Shown here: one piece after another, positions 23,636 through 36,701 of the stretch
Layout: each line of letters begins with the position of its first letter
Position numbering within the stretch: the stretch's first letter is position 1
Assembly (NCBI GenBank): GCA_963377175.1
Contig: CAUJNA010002813.1
Span: forward strand, 246,001-310,000
DNA from: Effrenium voratum
Lineage: Eukaryota > Sar > Dinophyceae > Suessiales > Symbiodiniaceae
Direction of reading: 5' to 3'
DNA length: 64,000 bases
Translations under genes and position numbers: made by a program
The notes under the pieces: model-generated
What the model was told of the DNA's origin: nothing
Seen by the model: only the letters and a program-made list of their open reading frames with translations
The model's database searches: none

Positions 23636-26600
23636 GCGAGGGAGTTACTTGGCTTCTGAGCTTTTCATCTGGGGCACCTGTTGAACGTCCTAGTAGTCAC
23701 AGTATGTTTGGTCCATTGCTTGCGGTTAGGAGGTCTTCGATTTGCTGTTGCTTCTTCGGCAGCTTTTGGGACGATGGCCTACCTTTCAGGGTGAAGTGAG
23801 CAAGTGTCCTTCATATGTTGAAAACATCATCGTTTGAATGTTGGTCGCCGATTTCAAGTGCGTCTCGTTTGGGTCTTTTGGTGGGGGGGACTCCTCGAAG
23901 ATGATTGGCGCACCAAACGCCTGACCTCAATCATGCCCACCAGCTTTGGCTCCCACTAATAAACGGGTTCCAGCACCATGGACAATCATATGTGTGTAGC
24001 ATCCCAGTTCGAGCACTACCTCACCAGAAGGAAGTTCCCCTTGAATTGGCCGCCCCAAGGCTCCGCAACCAAACCACATGTGGGCATAGCTTTTTCTGCG
24101 AAGGCTCAGCACCCTTTTCTGGGATTGTGTTTCCTTGGAAGCCAAAGGAAAGCCATCCATTGCGCAGTCTCCCCCACCGCGTTTAGTTTTGGTGTGTCCT
24201 TGCCATACTCAGGTTTACATTGCCAGACCCAGCTGCCCTTGTTAGCTTCTTGGCCGTTTCCCTTGCCAGCAAGCTAAGAGAACAGGAAGCCTAAGTCTGG
24301 CCGAGTTGAAACCGGAGGAAACCGGGAGGCTGCGACTGCTCGGGCCCCCGAACGCGCGGAGGCAAGTCCAGCAACGCAGGCAAGGCCAGCGAGCCGAGCA
24401 CGCGGAAGTATTTGTGAGGCGAGGGGGCTGCAGACGGTTGCTGGCCGCTTGGGGGACGCCCCGAATCTCATTCTGATTAGCACTCCGTTTAGTTTTTTTT
24501 GGAGGGGGACAATTTGTGGTTGTGTTCGAAGGGAAACCGCAAGGGCCAGAACTCATATCCGCGATGAAGTTTGGTTTGTTTAGAGGGCAAAAGACAACCC
24601 GAATTGAGTTCTACAGGGAATGTTGGTTAGTTTTAGCAGGGAACGGCTGGACCCAAAGCAGAAATTGACACTATGCCTTGCACGTTAGCATGGTCCCCGA
24701 AAAGTGGGGTCGGATAAAACGAGCTTCATGTAAACTTGCAGTGGTCTTGTCTCTTTGAGTAACCTAACCACTGATGGTTAGTTTTGGGAGAAAAGCCAAA
24801 GAACTCCTTATTTTTTGGGTTTCTCCTGGGAAATGCTACAGAAGGCATGGTGATGCTTCCTGTCGTAGGCTTTCCAACATCAAATGGTTGGTGCCTTCCT
24901 TGAAAACCACCGATACGTTTCCATGTGGTGGGGAACCAAACATCACTTTTCGGAATGGTCCGCTTGAAAGGAGCTTCCTTTGGTGCGATGTTTGCAGAAC
25001 GTATTTAAGAGCAACCGTGCAGTTTGGGAGTGCCTTTCCTTGCTGGTTCCTTGCTGGGCGGCATGTGTGTTCCCCAGATGGAAACGCTCTGGGACTAGGG
25101 GAAGCCTTCGGTTGTGGGGGGATACGGGATATGGCATGGACACCTTGAATTGTTGCAGGGCGTTGTCGGATGTTACACCTATTGAGTAGGCTATGGCCAC
25201 GGTTTTATGCAACCACCCCGCTTCTAGCCATTGTTGTAGCCCACTTCCTAAGTGGTTGAACATCCAAGACAGAATGAGGGGCCAATTGCGGCTGGAGTCA
25301 ATAAGCCCAAAGGAGCACGGACTGCTGAGAATAGTTCCTTGTTGCCCTCCACTCTTTTTTAGCTCGGATGTTGCCGAGTGAATCACTGAGTTGCATCTTG
25401 CGCTTCTGGTGGCCCAGTGTGAATTGCCGCCTCACCCGGAAAAGTAAGTTCCCTTTGATTTCCCTTTGAACCAACCCCCGAAAAAGGGTTTCTCTCAGGG
25501 GGACCACCCCTTTGCAGAAAGCTTCTGTCCTGCTGCGAAGTGAGCTCTTGCCATGTGCAGAACAATTCTGAAAACATGTACCCCTTGGAAAGGGGGTTCT
25601 CAATTTATGGTCCCTCCCAAAATAAGCTTCATCGAGGCTTTGCTCAAACTTGTTTGAAGTCATTTAGTTTTACTGCGGAACCTCCCGGGGCCCTTCGAGA
25701 CTAGCGTGTAGCCAACGTGCTGGGGCTCCGTTCCAGCCGTGGGGGAGCCGTCCAGGTGGTTGATTTCTTTAGCGACAAGAGTCCATGTTGAGAAACCCTG
25801 GGCTCAGGTCCCACCACCACATCCCCCAGAAAGGTTCTAAGATGGGATTCCCAGATCCGAAGGGTTCTGAGGTCTATCTGATAGCTTGTTACATTGCATG
25901 GCAACTTTTGATTGGTCAGTTGCCTTCCGGGAGCAAGCGACGAAGGGCAGTTTCGCCAGTGTTCAAAGTCCATCTATCCGAGTGATGGCAACTCATGAAG
26001 CCCGGCGAGTTTGAGTCTACGCATGTCTGATATTTTGTGCCTTGCGATTGGGCATGCCTCGCACCATTGTATTGCTCCTTATCTCCCCAACTTGGGTTGG
26101 GATGTCCGGCAGGATCACCAAATCACCCCGCAAATCTGTGACGTTGGTTCAGCCGAATTGGATCTAGCTCTCCTTAAGGGGGCTCCTTGAAATGCTTGGT
26201 TTCCGTTTGGTTTTCCGTTAAAACTCGTTCCAGAAGGGGGTCTAGAACCCCCCCCCAATGAAGCCACCCGAGGATAAGCCGGACGTGCCGAGGCGAGAGG
26301 CCCTGCCGGGCCCAGAGTTTCAACACGTGGGAATCGCTGCTTTTCGCACGCCATTTTTTGGGCAACCATTTTGGCGTCGAATGCAAGGGAAAACCGCCCA
26401 AAGGGCCATTTGGGGGGGGCGGCCCCGTGAACCAGCTGCCATGCATCCCTGAAAAGGAGAACCCCAGGCGGGAACAAACATGTCTTCGCAGGAATCCCTA
26501 CTCCAAACGACGGGACATGGGAATGGGAATCCTCTTATTGAAAGGGGGTGTTCTTCAAAAGGTGGTTGCAACCCAACTAGTCGAAGGGCACTTCCCTTGG

Positions 26601-28209
26601 CCAAAATCCAATCCTGCCCCTTGATTTGGTTTTCTCTGTGGTGCCGGTCAACGTATGCCAACACAGGCGCCCAAACCTTTGGCGACTTCCACCGAGTGGC
26701 TTGGCTTACCCCCCCTTGGCCTGGTGATTTGGAGAGGCACTATTTGGCAGCAGCACTTTCGGACCACTAGGGAGTGCAACGCCCCGAGATGGGCCCCTGA
26801 GTTATTTGCTCATGTCAGTTCTCACGGCTTTTCAGGGCTAAGGGTCCATTTACAAGGGCACATTTGACGTTTCCGAGTCCAACAACCGATCGGCTCATCC
26901 GAGTAGGGGCCATCGCAAGGCTGATTCACGAACTCATTTTGCCTCTGTTTGAGCGAGCTGTATTTTCTGCCAAGCAAAGTTTGGTTCGCCCCATGTTTGT
27001 GCCCAGCGCAGGGCATTCCGGAAAGAAAACAAAGCCAACAGAGACACCCGGCCAGCGATTCCCACCGCATGCCGGCGGAAGCCGCACGAAGTGCTTAGTT
27101 TTCTCGAATGCTGCAGCTCCCAGACATGGACAGAGGCGCACAGCCTTAGGGACACCCTGGTGGGACATGGAGAAGCTCTGCCCATGTATTTTTCAGTTCA
27201 CTGGTACCTGGCACCCCACCAAAGCAAAAGGCCTAAAGCCGTTGGAGCCACGATCCACGCTCGGCTCTTTGAAGCTACGGCCGCCCTTGTGCTTTGCATG
27301 GGTTTTGCTGCTGCGTGTTTTTTGAAGCAAGAGTCCGATGCCTGTAGAGCAAACTTCCCATTCCGCGTCAAGTACCCCGACATGGAACAAACAAGGTCCG
27401 GCAGAGGTTCTCCAGCACATTGCCGTATAATTACAATCAATTGCCACATGATATTGGGCAGAACAAACGGCTCCAGGTGGTGAAAGTACTAAGGGTAGTT
27501 TCAGAGGTGAAGATTAGTGTTGTCCAGATGTTTGCCTCGGAGAAATTGTGCCAAGTAAGGCTGCCTTACGCGAATGCTTCTGAGAGGGCACCAGCACAAA
27601 AGCGATGCCATTTGTATTGGTCACTGGCTAGGACACCCAAATGGGTAGTAAGACAAGCTTCCACATGCTTCCTGAGTTGGTCCAAGCGTGCCTTTCTGGA
27701 AAGGCGCTGGGGAGGGCGGCTTCAGTGGCCGTCACTAAGTGACCGGCGTTGCACGCGCTTGGGGCTTTCGCGCCTGGGGGAGGACAGTAATTGATGTCCT
27801 TGCCCAGGCCTGCAACCCAGGTCAAAGCGAGAGAGGCAAGAGTTCAGCAAGGGCATCAGCTCCACAAAGGCCAGGGAACCTGTCCCTTTGGACTTGCAAC
27901 GGGTTTCCAGACATCATCGAAATGGGACCTCTCCCCCGCCAGGTATTTTGGTGACGCATGGGCCCCTTTTGATGATGTCAGGTATTGGCATGATCCCAGA
28001 TCCCCAGGGAAAGGGCCCCAGTAAGGAGTTGCCGAGCCTTCCTTTGGGGACAAACGATTTGAGATTGATGGCTCGCAAATCACTCAAGCTCAACACAAAG
28101 GAGCCGGCTCTTTGGATCCAATTTTACAAGTGCGGGATACCGTGTCGAAGCAAATAGCACTTCCCCTTTCCAGACCTACACTCCTCGGGCGCTTGACCGG
28201 GCTTTGCAG
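23636..28209. other. exon-poor stretch
   Basis: It holds two weak coding-like patches. At 24300-24420 two frames compete (Ala/Pro-rich or Arg/Gln-rich). At 26273-26299 an AG|G site is followed by DKPDVPRRE. A Ser/Gln-rich patch follows AG|G at 27810. Inverted GGGGGTCTAGAACCCCC occurs near 26236. Nothing firm. Confidence 0.4.
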
Positions 28210-28284
28210 GAAACCCCATTCGATCCAGGCAGGCAGGCCATTGCACCAGACAATGTTTTCGGTCTTACCCTTGTCCTGGCGCAA
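28210..28284 (+). CDS. candidate exon, unknown protein
   Basis: The acceptor is TTTGCAG|G. In phase 0 it reads ETPFDPGRQAIAPDNVFGLT then LVLAQ. The GC donor at 28285 leaves phase 0. The frame remains protein-like downstream (ANSTGGFSSSGDSGQGFW), so the exon may be longer. No family recognised. Confidence 0.45.
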
Positions 28285-28811
28285 GCGAATTCGACGGGCG
28301 GTTTCTCAAGTAGCGGCGACTCGGGCCAAGGATTCTGGCACTCAGTGCACGAACGAAACGTGTGCCATGTCAGGCGCAAGAGTTTTGCTCGAAATGTGCG
28401 TTTATTGGGCCGGTTTGGGTGAAGTTTTTTGGGAGGTGTGTAGCTTTGACCTCAACATGTTAAGCTGAAGCACAAAAAAGGAAACAGGCCTGGCTAAAAC
28501 CGGTCTGCCAAGAAAACGCAATATTGCATGAACAAACAAAGCAAACAAGAGCACCTCGCAAACAGAACAACAGCCGACACCATATCCCCTGTTTTTCCAT
28601 GGTGTAATCCAAAGGGCCCGAAGCTCGTCGACTGGCAAGTTTTCAAGCGCCTGCCAGAGAGCAGTGCCACCTTTCCCGTTTTCTCCATGGAATCGATTGG
28701 GCCGAACATGTGGGATCGCCCGGCTGGGTTTCTGGCTTGGCATGGAAGGACTCGGCAGAACTGAGCAGATTCCCTGCGGAAGGGGCCCTTCCTAGCGACC
28801 AAGCCCAGAAG

Positions 28812-28857
28812 GTCGTCAACTTCCAGGGTCGCTGGAAGCTGGCAGATACCAATACGC
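28812..28857 (+). CDS. candidate exon, unknown protein
   Basis: An AGAAG|G acceptor is followed in phase 0 by VVNFQGRWKLADTNT, with a GC donor near 28858. Codon bias is good. The FQGRWKLADT segment loosely recalls the first strand of lipocalin/FABP-type barrels, but it is too short to claim. Confidence 0.45.
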
Positions 28858-31393
28858 GCGGCGAGCGGGGGGGAAGCTTTTTCAGATGGTTTCCACTTCC
28901 CCCAGACTAACCGCAGGAGAACATCGCAAACAACCACTATAGTGTGCTTATGTATATCTATGTGTATATATATATATACATATGTATGTATTATCTATGT
29001 TTGCATGTATTGTACAAGATTAGGGGCATACACCCGATTCCCCCCCCCCCCCCGTTTGGATAGTGGTTTGGAGGTAGCGGAAGCCATCTTAGAGGCTTGC
29101 CAACCTGCGAGCACCTCCGCTATCTCCCAGAGGTGCAGCAGAGCCCCGCGCGCCCAAGCGCGCAAGCGCATGAAACCGCACATCTCTTTAAGAGAGAGAG
29201 CAGCATGATTTCGGAGTTGGTTGCTTCGGGGCTCCGTCGGCCCACACCGTCCTTCCTTAATTCACTAATTATTTTATCAATCCCCAGGTTGGCCCTTGAA
29301 GAATTGTTGGTTGACCTTACATTGATTGCCTCGTCATGGGGACAGAATGGTTCCCACTTGATTTGCAAAGGAGTCTTCTGGTTTTGCCCGACTGAAGCCA
29401 TGGCAAGATCCTCAGAAGGACCTTCCCTTCACTCCACGGCCGGAGTCCCAAAAAAGCAGCTGGCTGCATGTCTCCTGGTGAAGCTGTTGAGCGCGTGCAG
29501 ATGGAAAACAGGCGCGGCTAGTGAACTTAGTTTGCCCCAGACATCCGGTGGTGCGTTTCTTTCTTTCTTTTTTTGCCACAAAACGGCCCCTGTTTTCCTG
29601 GCCGCTGGAGGTTTGGGTTGCTACTCTGTTGCAAGGCCTCCGTAGTTTATAACACTTGTTGAGAGTTGGGCGAAAAGAAGAAAGAAAGAAAGAAAGAATG
29701 AAAGAAAGAAAAAAGAAAGAAAAAACAAGAAAGAAGGAAGGAAAGAAAGGAGGGAAGCCTACAGGAATTGCTTGTTGAACCAGAAACCTGTTGAGAGAAG
29801 CCTGTAGGGAGTGCGAAGTAGGCGGCCCCCACCCAAATGGACAACGCATCTCATGGTCGAAACTTTCTTTCGGGTTTCTTTGGTGGTCAACCATTGAGGG
29901 CCATCATGACCAAGGATTCCTTTCAAGGAGATCAAGACTATGACCCACATGGCATTTTGTGACCGAAGGCTTAGGATTCCTGTCGCAATTCCCTTGATCA
30001 TGACCTACGTGTTGCAATTTTGACGGGTGAGTGTGCTTCTTGAGGCTCGGTACCCTCTTCGGGGTGGTTTTTAGGGGAAACTAACGCAGAACCTAATTTG
30101 TGGGTTTAAATGCTAGTTTGAGACATTTTAACATACACCTTGCTGAGTTTGGGCTTTGACCCACGTTTCGGAACTCGGAAAATCACAAGGACTCCCAAGG
30201 GATGACCACAAGCGACAGGAGTTTCTACGCGTGGGTGTCTTGTGTGGGTATGTTGCGCATCTTCTGGCCGCAGAGTAGTGGGCATTGGCGCCGGTGGAAG
30301 GGGCCAGCCATGGGCGCAGGCCGTGCGGGGGTTGGTTGCTGTGCGCTTGGCATGACCGTTGCCGTGGGCTCTTGGACGGGGCACTTGGACCATAAAACGA
30401 GCCAGGATTCATAAACGCCTGGTTGATTAACACGGGGGGCAAGGAATTTAAGAAGGGATATCACGGCGGCCACATGTCCAAAACTAGGAGCCAACCGTTC
30501 TAAGTTGTTGGTGACTCTTGCTTTTTGTTTCTTCAACGGTGGCCGCTAGGTTTTCGCCGGCCCTTTGTTTACACACTGAGGGATCCGTCACTGGGCCGCT
30601 AAGAGAGTGATCGTGCCCACACAGGTGTTGACTCTGGATGTGGGGAATCACTCGAAATGACCTGAATTTACCAATTCAATCGTCACCATGTGGTTGGGCG
30701 GGGCTCGTCCTTAGGAGCTGCTTTGCAGCAGGTTCCTGGACATTGTTTAATTTAATGGGTCCTTTGTCCATGCAACCAGCCTTTGAACTTACCCGTGGCA
30801 TAAAAGAGGTATGTACTGCCTCCTTTTAGTCAGACAATTGCCAGAAAGCCCTTTTCCTGCAGGGCCATGTGACCAAGGCTAAAGGGCATGTCACTCACTA
30901 ATCCTTACTGGGTTGACGGCAGAACGGCTAGGGCTCCATAGCATTTGCCTTGCCAGAGGTTACAGCTGCAAAAGGTTCAGCCCAACTGCGCCTCTTTCCT
31001 TGACAAATGGCTTTGCGTTTGGTTTAATGGGGTAACCCCCTCAAATAAATCTCCACCAATCATGTCCACCGAAGGGCCCGTAAGCGAGCAAAACATACCC
31101 GACTGGCTTCAAGATGTGAGCCGACTCGGGGGAATTCAAGGCCGAGCTGTGTGGCTCTACGGTGGCTTTGGATTGGATTGGAGGGGAGTGAAGCCCTGAC
31201 AGCCTCATCCACCAAATGGTCCACACCTGAAGCCTGCTCGACGGCAATCCTCAACCCCTCCCTTGCGCTAGGTGTGTGCCCTCATCAGGGTACCCTGTTT
31301 GGATTGGCAAGAATCAACAGGGTACCCTGCTTAGGGTTCCGCTGCCTACTGGGGGGAGGTTCCACTCGCATCCATTCGAGAAAATGGCCGCAG
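28858..31393. other. presumed intron
   Basis: TA-rich simple sequence lies at 28955-29000, a C homopolymer at 29041-29053 and a GAAA-type purine tract at 29674-29757. A motif TAAACGCCTGGTTGATTAA at 30413 is related to the inverted-repeat element at 52511. No exon is supported. Confidence 0.5.
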
Positions 31394-31437
31394 GTATCTC
31401 CTCGGCGCTGATGCTAGTGGGCGCTGCCGCCATCTCG
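31394..31437 (+). CDS. candidate short exon
   Basis: A CCGCAG|G acceptor and GT donor (ATCTCG|GTACGC) bracket 44 nt. One frame gives the hydrophobic ISSALMLVGAAAIS, another YLLGADASGRCRHL. Splice signals are good, but the frame is unresolved. Confidence 0.35.
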
Positions 31438-31839
31438 GTACGCAGCACCGCCTCTGGCGAGCCGTCTCTGAGGAACACCCACTGGGGTTCCAGAACCGCC
31501 ATTTGGGGAAGTGTTTGCAGAAATGTCCATCCAAATGTCACCTTGGCTCCAAGTTAATTTTCCCAAACTTGTTTATTGTCTACACATTGGGAGTACGAGC
31601 CTCATTGCAAACTCAACCCTTTTGGCATTTGCGGTGAAATATTAATTCATGTTGATTTGGCCAAAGCAATGCCACGAAAATGTGTATATATATATATATA
31701 TGCCGGACATTTTCCAGAATATCACGTCTTTTTTTTGGTGGTTGAAATCCCCAGCAACTCTTCGCTTTGGCATTTGTGGCCCCCCCCCCCCGCCTCCGCT
31801 TTCCTTGGCCACCCGCGCTCCGAGGCGGCGGGGTGGCAG

Positions 31840-31905
31840 GAGTCTGGGCGCGGCCCTCGGCTGCGCCAGCTCTTTGGGAACTACCGAGGCCGGCACCGGG
31901 CGGAC
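31840..31905 (+). CDS. candidate exon, frame unresolved
   Basis: A GC-rich island follows a GGCAG|G acceptor. All three frames are open: ESGRGPRLRQLFGNYRGRH, VWARPSAAPALWELPRP, or SLGAALGCASSLGTTEAGTG. Several GC donors lie between 31895 and 31925. It is coding-like, but I cannot choose a frame. Confidence 0.35.
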
Positions 31906-32080
31906 GGGCGCTGGGGCGGTCGGGCGGCGGGATCCGGAACACTGGGCACAAACAGAAAGGCGACATGATGGGTCCAAGGGGCCAAGGACACACACACACA
32001 CACATGATTGTCCTACATTGGCCGATGATGGTTTTTAAGGCGCCCCGAAAGCTACGCTCATGTAAGCTCATACGTATTTT

Positions 32081-32206
32081 CTATCTGTCTATCTATCTAT
32101 CCATCCATCTAATCTATCTATCCATCCATCCATCTAGCCATCCATCCATCCATCCATCCATCCATCCATCCATCCATCCATCCATCTATCTATCTATTTA
32201 TCTATA
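32081..32206. repeat. ATCT/ATCC tetranucleotide microsatellite
   Basis: CTAT blocks flank a long CATC block. The whole tract is tetranucleotide simple sequence. Confidence 0.95.
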
Positions 32207-33130
32207 GGTATAAATGTGCACTGCATAAATATGTGTGTATATATATATATATACATAGATGTATATCTATATATGTAGCCAAGCTCAGTTAGCATTGGAG
32301 TAACATGTTATGATCCTGACTCCTCAGTTCCTGACTCATCTTTTCTAACCCCATGTTGTCATTGTCGTTGTTCAGGCCTTGAAGCGCAGGGTTACACGTC
32401 CGTGGGAATCAATCTCACCTTGCGCGTCGATTTTCTTTTAAGGTTCTAATGAGTGACCCCCCCCCATTCTCAAACAACAATCCTATACCATGGGTCACAC
32501 CGTTCTCCATAAACACAATTGCTTTGCGACACTGTTTTTGCACTCAATCCACATTGAACTCAACCTGACTATAGTTTTGGCTTATAGCGTGCAGTTTCAG
32601 GAGCTGAGCTGATTCGCATGGGTTTACATGTGCACTTCCTGACTTCACTGCACTTTCTGACTTCACAACCGCCAGAGGTCTCTTCGCTGTGCGTGCACCA
32701 GCATTCTCCGCGCATACGGCCACGCTCCGCACGCACGGCCGTGCTCCACGCCGTGCCGACCGCACGCTCGCTGCGGCCACTGGCCAACACAAACCACTGT
32801 GCTCTGCGCCTGCCCGTAGCGGACTCGTTTCCACGTACAGCTGTTCTACGAACGTTCGCCCATTACCGGCTCCTGTTTGTTCCACGCATCCGAAAAGAAA
32901 TAAAACGCGTGGTATATGTTTCTAGTAGGAGAATGGGTCGGGTGGCGCTTTTGATGCACAGGCGCGGCACTTTGGCGAGTCACGCATACCCCCGTTCTTG
33001 AAACACTTTTCGTTCTAAAGCAAAAAAAGAGTTCGCGGTAGTCACTGGCGCCCGCGTGCGACGCCGCGCGCGCAGAATGGAGAATGCGCGCCGAAACGGG
33101 GACTGAAAGGCGACACGCTTCCCGCGCAAC

Positions 33131-33187
33131 CACCGCGTTCCGCGCGTGCCACCGTGTTCCACGTATACCACCGTGCTCCGCAGTGCG
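33131..33187. repeat. three 19-bp tandem units
   Basis: Copies CACCGCGTTCCGCGCGTGC, CACCGTGTTCCACGTATAC and CACCGTGCTCCGCAGTGCG follow directly on each other. A related CGGCCGTGCTCCACGC motif occurs at 32737, within the same GC-rich island. Confidence 0.8.
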
Positions 33188-34192
33188 CACGTGTCGCGCG
33201 CCCACAAACACATGTACGCACTTTCTGAGCTTGGCGGGGTGATGGGTGGGGGACCTGGGGAGATTTGCTGATGGGAGCCCGTTAAAGCGGAATTCTTTCT
33301 CAAGCTTCACGAACCCAAGAAAAAACATCAACATATGCACCAAGAAGGGTTAGCTTTGGCGATTGGACAGGCTGTCATTAGAAAGGTGGTCTTAAGAGGA
33401 CATGTGAGTAAACTTTGTGTAGGTGGGGCTAGGCTTCTCAAAAAGGGAAGTGGCAATGAGGAGGGATTGCCTTTTGCGCTTCCTTGCAAGTCCAAGACCA
33501 AGGGCTTCCCTTGGCTGGTAATTAGGGCAGTTGGGCCGTGACGGTAAGACCCGGTAAGAAGTCTTTTTTGCGATCTCTCGAGTAGGAGCATGGACCTCTG
33601 ATTGATGAGGTCCATCCGAAGCTATGGAAAGCTTGATGCGGCATTAGGTAGGTGACCGCGCTTTCACTTGGCCTTGGGCCCCAGGTTTCTTTCCCCGACA
33701 TCGAGTTGTTGTTAATGTTGAGGGCGCCTCTGTATGACCCTCATGTTTGCACGCTGGGTGTGCGTTTGGCGATGCATGCCATTCTCGGACACTTCTTGCG
33801 CAGGAATGCAACCTTGATGCGTTTTTACACTTGACATCCTACAGTCATGAGGCTTAGTCTGGGCGTGATCTAGATCCTGCCCTCGTCACTAAAGCCTGCG
33901 TAAAAGGAAGGTCATGTTTGCGGATTGCCTCGATCACGATTCGGCTGGACAACTTTTTCCACAGCGCAGCCTAAGTTGCCCCCTTTGGCTTGGGATACCC
34001 TTCTCGCTGCCTCTCCAAAACTGTTGGCCCGTGCCACCGTTTTTGTGGTTGTTTCCCACGTTTCCCTTCAAAGGGTGGTTGAACGGTTCACAACATCATT
34101 TGGTTGCCAACAAGCTTTGGCGGGTGTCCTTGGGTTACGTTGGACATCCGTCTGTGCGCGGATCCCATGCGGATCCGTTTGATCGTGGCCAG

Positions 34193-34290
34193 GGCAAGAC
34201 ATTTGGGCCATCCTCCGCAAGATGAAGTCCACGGACGACGGCCAGGGCTTTCTGGGCTTCGAAGAGCGGGGAAGCCCGGGATTCGAACGA
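34193..34290 (+). CDS. internal exon, unknown protein
   Basis: The acceptor is TGGCCAG|G. The frame with two leftover bases reads QDIWAILRKMKSTDDGQGFL then GFEERGSPGFER. Codon bias is strong. The donor is not clear, with several GC sites between 34285 and 34310. It lies upstream of the EF-hand-like exons, and its acidic STDDGQGF stretch could be a further calcium-loop-like segment, which is inference only. Confidence 0.55.
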
Positions 34291-35539
34291 TGCACGGGCG
34301 GCGCGGGATTCGCGGATTCACTTTGGTTCGTGTGGCAGGGAGTCTTACGCACCTGCATGTGTTTTATCCAGTGTCAACTGGTGGATCTTTGGACTACATT
34401 TGGCCTTCTGCCTTTGGTGCTTGCTGGCTGATAGGGGTCGCGTTGACCTCCAAATGTGAAGCTGCGCAATGGCGCAGCATGTGCACTCCTCAGGCTTTAA
34501 GCAAGGACGGCCAGACCTGGGGGTAGGGCGTTGGGACCCTTGGTTTTTTTCCCGTCGCAGCGATGTTGGCTGTTGTTTGTCTAGTAAACCTGCTCAGGAC
34601 GCGTTGCACCGACCATCTTCACAAGTTCTTGGACTCTGTGCTCACAAAACTGGCTATTTCTCCAAGGGACACACCAGCGGTTTCTCGCCTGATCCTTTGT
34701 TGGGTCCAATCCCAGTTGGCTGCGTTTCGAAGCTCATCGGACCTATTTGATGATGGCATCGTCCCCGGTTTGGACGGCAAACATTGCACAAGCGCGGGCA
34801 TGTGTTCATATTATTACAGCTTTTGACATGTGTGAATATGTGGATAGTTCCACGTACATGTATCTGATGCTCGTAAGATAGGTCTATCGCTGAAGGGCGG
34901 AGCTTGCCTTTCCAATCCTGGTGGCCAAGAAATAGCAAACAAAGAACTAGCAAAGCGCAAGCCAACACACGAACAAGGTTGTGAGTGGGGCTCTTTTTCA
35001 TTGTGGAGGTCTGGGGCTTGGAGGGAAACGGTGCCGGGTGAAAAACCACTGGCGCGCCGAGGGTGCAGGAGCTGCTTTGCCTCAAGGCGCCAGGTGCACA
35101 GATGACAGCAGAGTGGGATCAGGGCCCCAGGCAGAGTTGTTTTGATTTGTTTGTTTTGTTACGTGCTATTTTTTCATAGGGGAGGACCGCAGAAAGGGAG
35201 AACCGCGGTGCGAAAGTTGAATTGAGCAACCAAGCCCGGGTGAAAGGGGAGCCAATCGAAGTTGCTGTTATTGTCGGTTGAACAGGGTCGGGGTGGCCCA
35301 ATGCTGCAAAAACCTACACTTGACTCTGGACCTTTTTCATTTTGGCGTCTAGTGGCTGTTTTTGGGGAATAGGAACTCACATTGCGCCGGTCCGAAGGGT
35401 CCAACGAACTCGACGCTTGAAGGTTGCGGCCGGTGAAGATGGCACCTGAACATCGCCCTAGCATCCGCCGAGGGTGATGTGAGTAGAGAAATCCCAGCTC
35501 CAGCCAAAGATGTAGTGGTAACCCCGCCAACCCGTATAT

Positions 35540-35612
35540 ATGGCTGTGGCTCAAAAAACCGGTACCAAAATGGAACCCCTGGTACGTGGAAACATGGACC
35601 AAAATCTGGTAA
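35540..35612. repeat. dispersed repeat C, copy 1
   Basis: TGGCTGTGG..CA.AAA..CGG.ACC.AAAATGGAACCCCTGG followed by TGGAA.CA.GGACC.AAA.CTG aligns with 45939-46008 over about 70 bp. Confidence 0.8.
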
Positions 35613-35785
35613 GTGGAAACATAGCGACATACTTTGATTGCCAAGATTTGCCAAGCAGATGGACGCCAGTGAGTTGACGTTCCTGTCAACTTCCTACAGG
35701 ATGGGTGCACTGGCTCGGGGCAGCCTTCTGCGAAACCGGGTCAGAGATGGTGGGCCATGCCCAGTCCAGTTGCCCCTTTTGTCAT

Positions 35786-35836
35786 TTGTTTGGGATGGAT
35801 TTCCCTTCACAACGAAAAAGGTGCCCCTGATTTTCC
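35786..35836. repeat. dispersed repeat D, copy 2
   Basis: GGATGGATTTCCCTTCACAA then CGAAAAAGGTGCCCCTGAT aligns with 16110-16156, with a shared AAGGTGCCC.TGAT end. Confidence 0.6.
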
Positions 35837-36634
35837 CGTGGCCACTGGGCTTCTGAGAATGCGTCTCGTCGTTTAAGGCCCAGCATGCTCTTCTTATGGG
35901 ACATCTTCAGCCAGCAGAACGAGCCGCGGCCTTGTGAACATTTGCCTTTCTCACAGGGCTCAAAGGGAAACCAAAAGGAATCCAGGCCACATTTCGTGAG
36001 CATGTCAGGGCGTCAGATACAGTGACAAGCACATCTGTGTTCAGCTTTCAATCCTCAAGCTTTCCCATGTTTCGTTTTGGTTCCTGGAACTTAGTGAGGG
36101 CAATGGGGTATGGGAGCCATCCTTCCAACCAAAAACCCGGATCAGAGAAGGGTCTTGCCAGCCTTGACAACAGGGCTCCCCATATGTTGCTTTTCAACGT
36201 CCACCTGTTTGGCCCGTGGATGTAGGGGATCAACAAGGGTATTTTGGAAGGGTAGGGATCTCTTTGGGTAGGGTTGTTCCCTCTGAGCACCAGCAGGTTT
36301 AGTTTCACCGCAACGGGGCGTACTTAGGACGCTCGATTGCTTTGAAGGAATCACGGAGCAGAGGGATCACAAAATAGTTCGTTGCCTTTGTCACTGTCCC
36401 AAAATGTATTTGACGCGGGTGTTCATCATTCGTGCGCCCGTTCGAATTTCCCCAAACTCATCTGGCCTCGGGTCAGGGCCTCCATAGGCACAAAATCAGG
36501 GGCCTAGCCTTACCAGCCGTAACATACCCTCCACAGAGCCAGCGTCCAACTCGTGTTTGCCTTTGGCTTGGCTTTTGGTTTCCGCCTGCCCCATGCCTTT
36601 TGGCCCAGGATTCCCCCCGCTCGATCGATCCGAG

Positions 36635-36701
36635 GCTCTTCGCAGCCAAAGAGCTGCTGACGGTCGCCTGTGTCTTCAGCTCCGCCCTCTTGGAGGAGAA
36701 G
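36635..36701 (+). CDS. internal exon, EF-hand-like N-terminal helix
   Basis: The acceptor is ATCCGAG|G and the donor is GC (GAGAAG|GCTGCG). One leftover base precedes LFAAKELLTVACVFSSALLE then EK. It ends in phase 0 and joins 37342 directly. The joined FSSALLEEK|ARFLHAVFD strongly recalls the helix before an EF-hand loop in calcineurin-B/recoverin-type proteins (pattern FS..S..EEKL.F.F..YD). The coding call is strong and the domain call tentative. Confidence 0.7.

Larger units (their letters stand above)
31906..34192. other. presumed intron with repeats
   Basis: It contains an ATCT/ATCC microsatellite (32081-32206), a TA block (32226-32280), a GC-rich island at 32690-33190 including three tandem 19-bp units (33131-33187, consensus CACCGYGYTCC...), and no supportable exon. 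Confidence 0.55.
34291..36634. other. presumed intron
   Basis: It holds repeat C copy 1 (35540-35612) and repeat D copy 2 (35786-35836). No exon is supported. Frames on the minus strand here have no domain. Confidence 0.5.

Noticed and set aside
34260..34300. tRNA B-box-like GTTCGAATCCC on the minus strand
   Set aside because: The flanks do not form a T arm or acceptor stem, and the bases lie in a codon-biased + strand exon.
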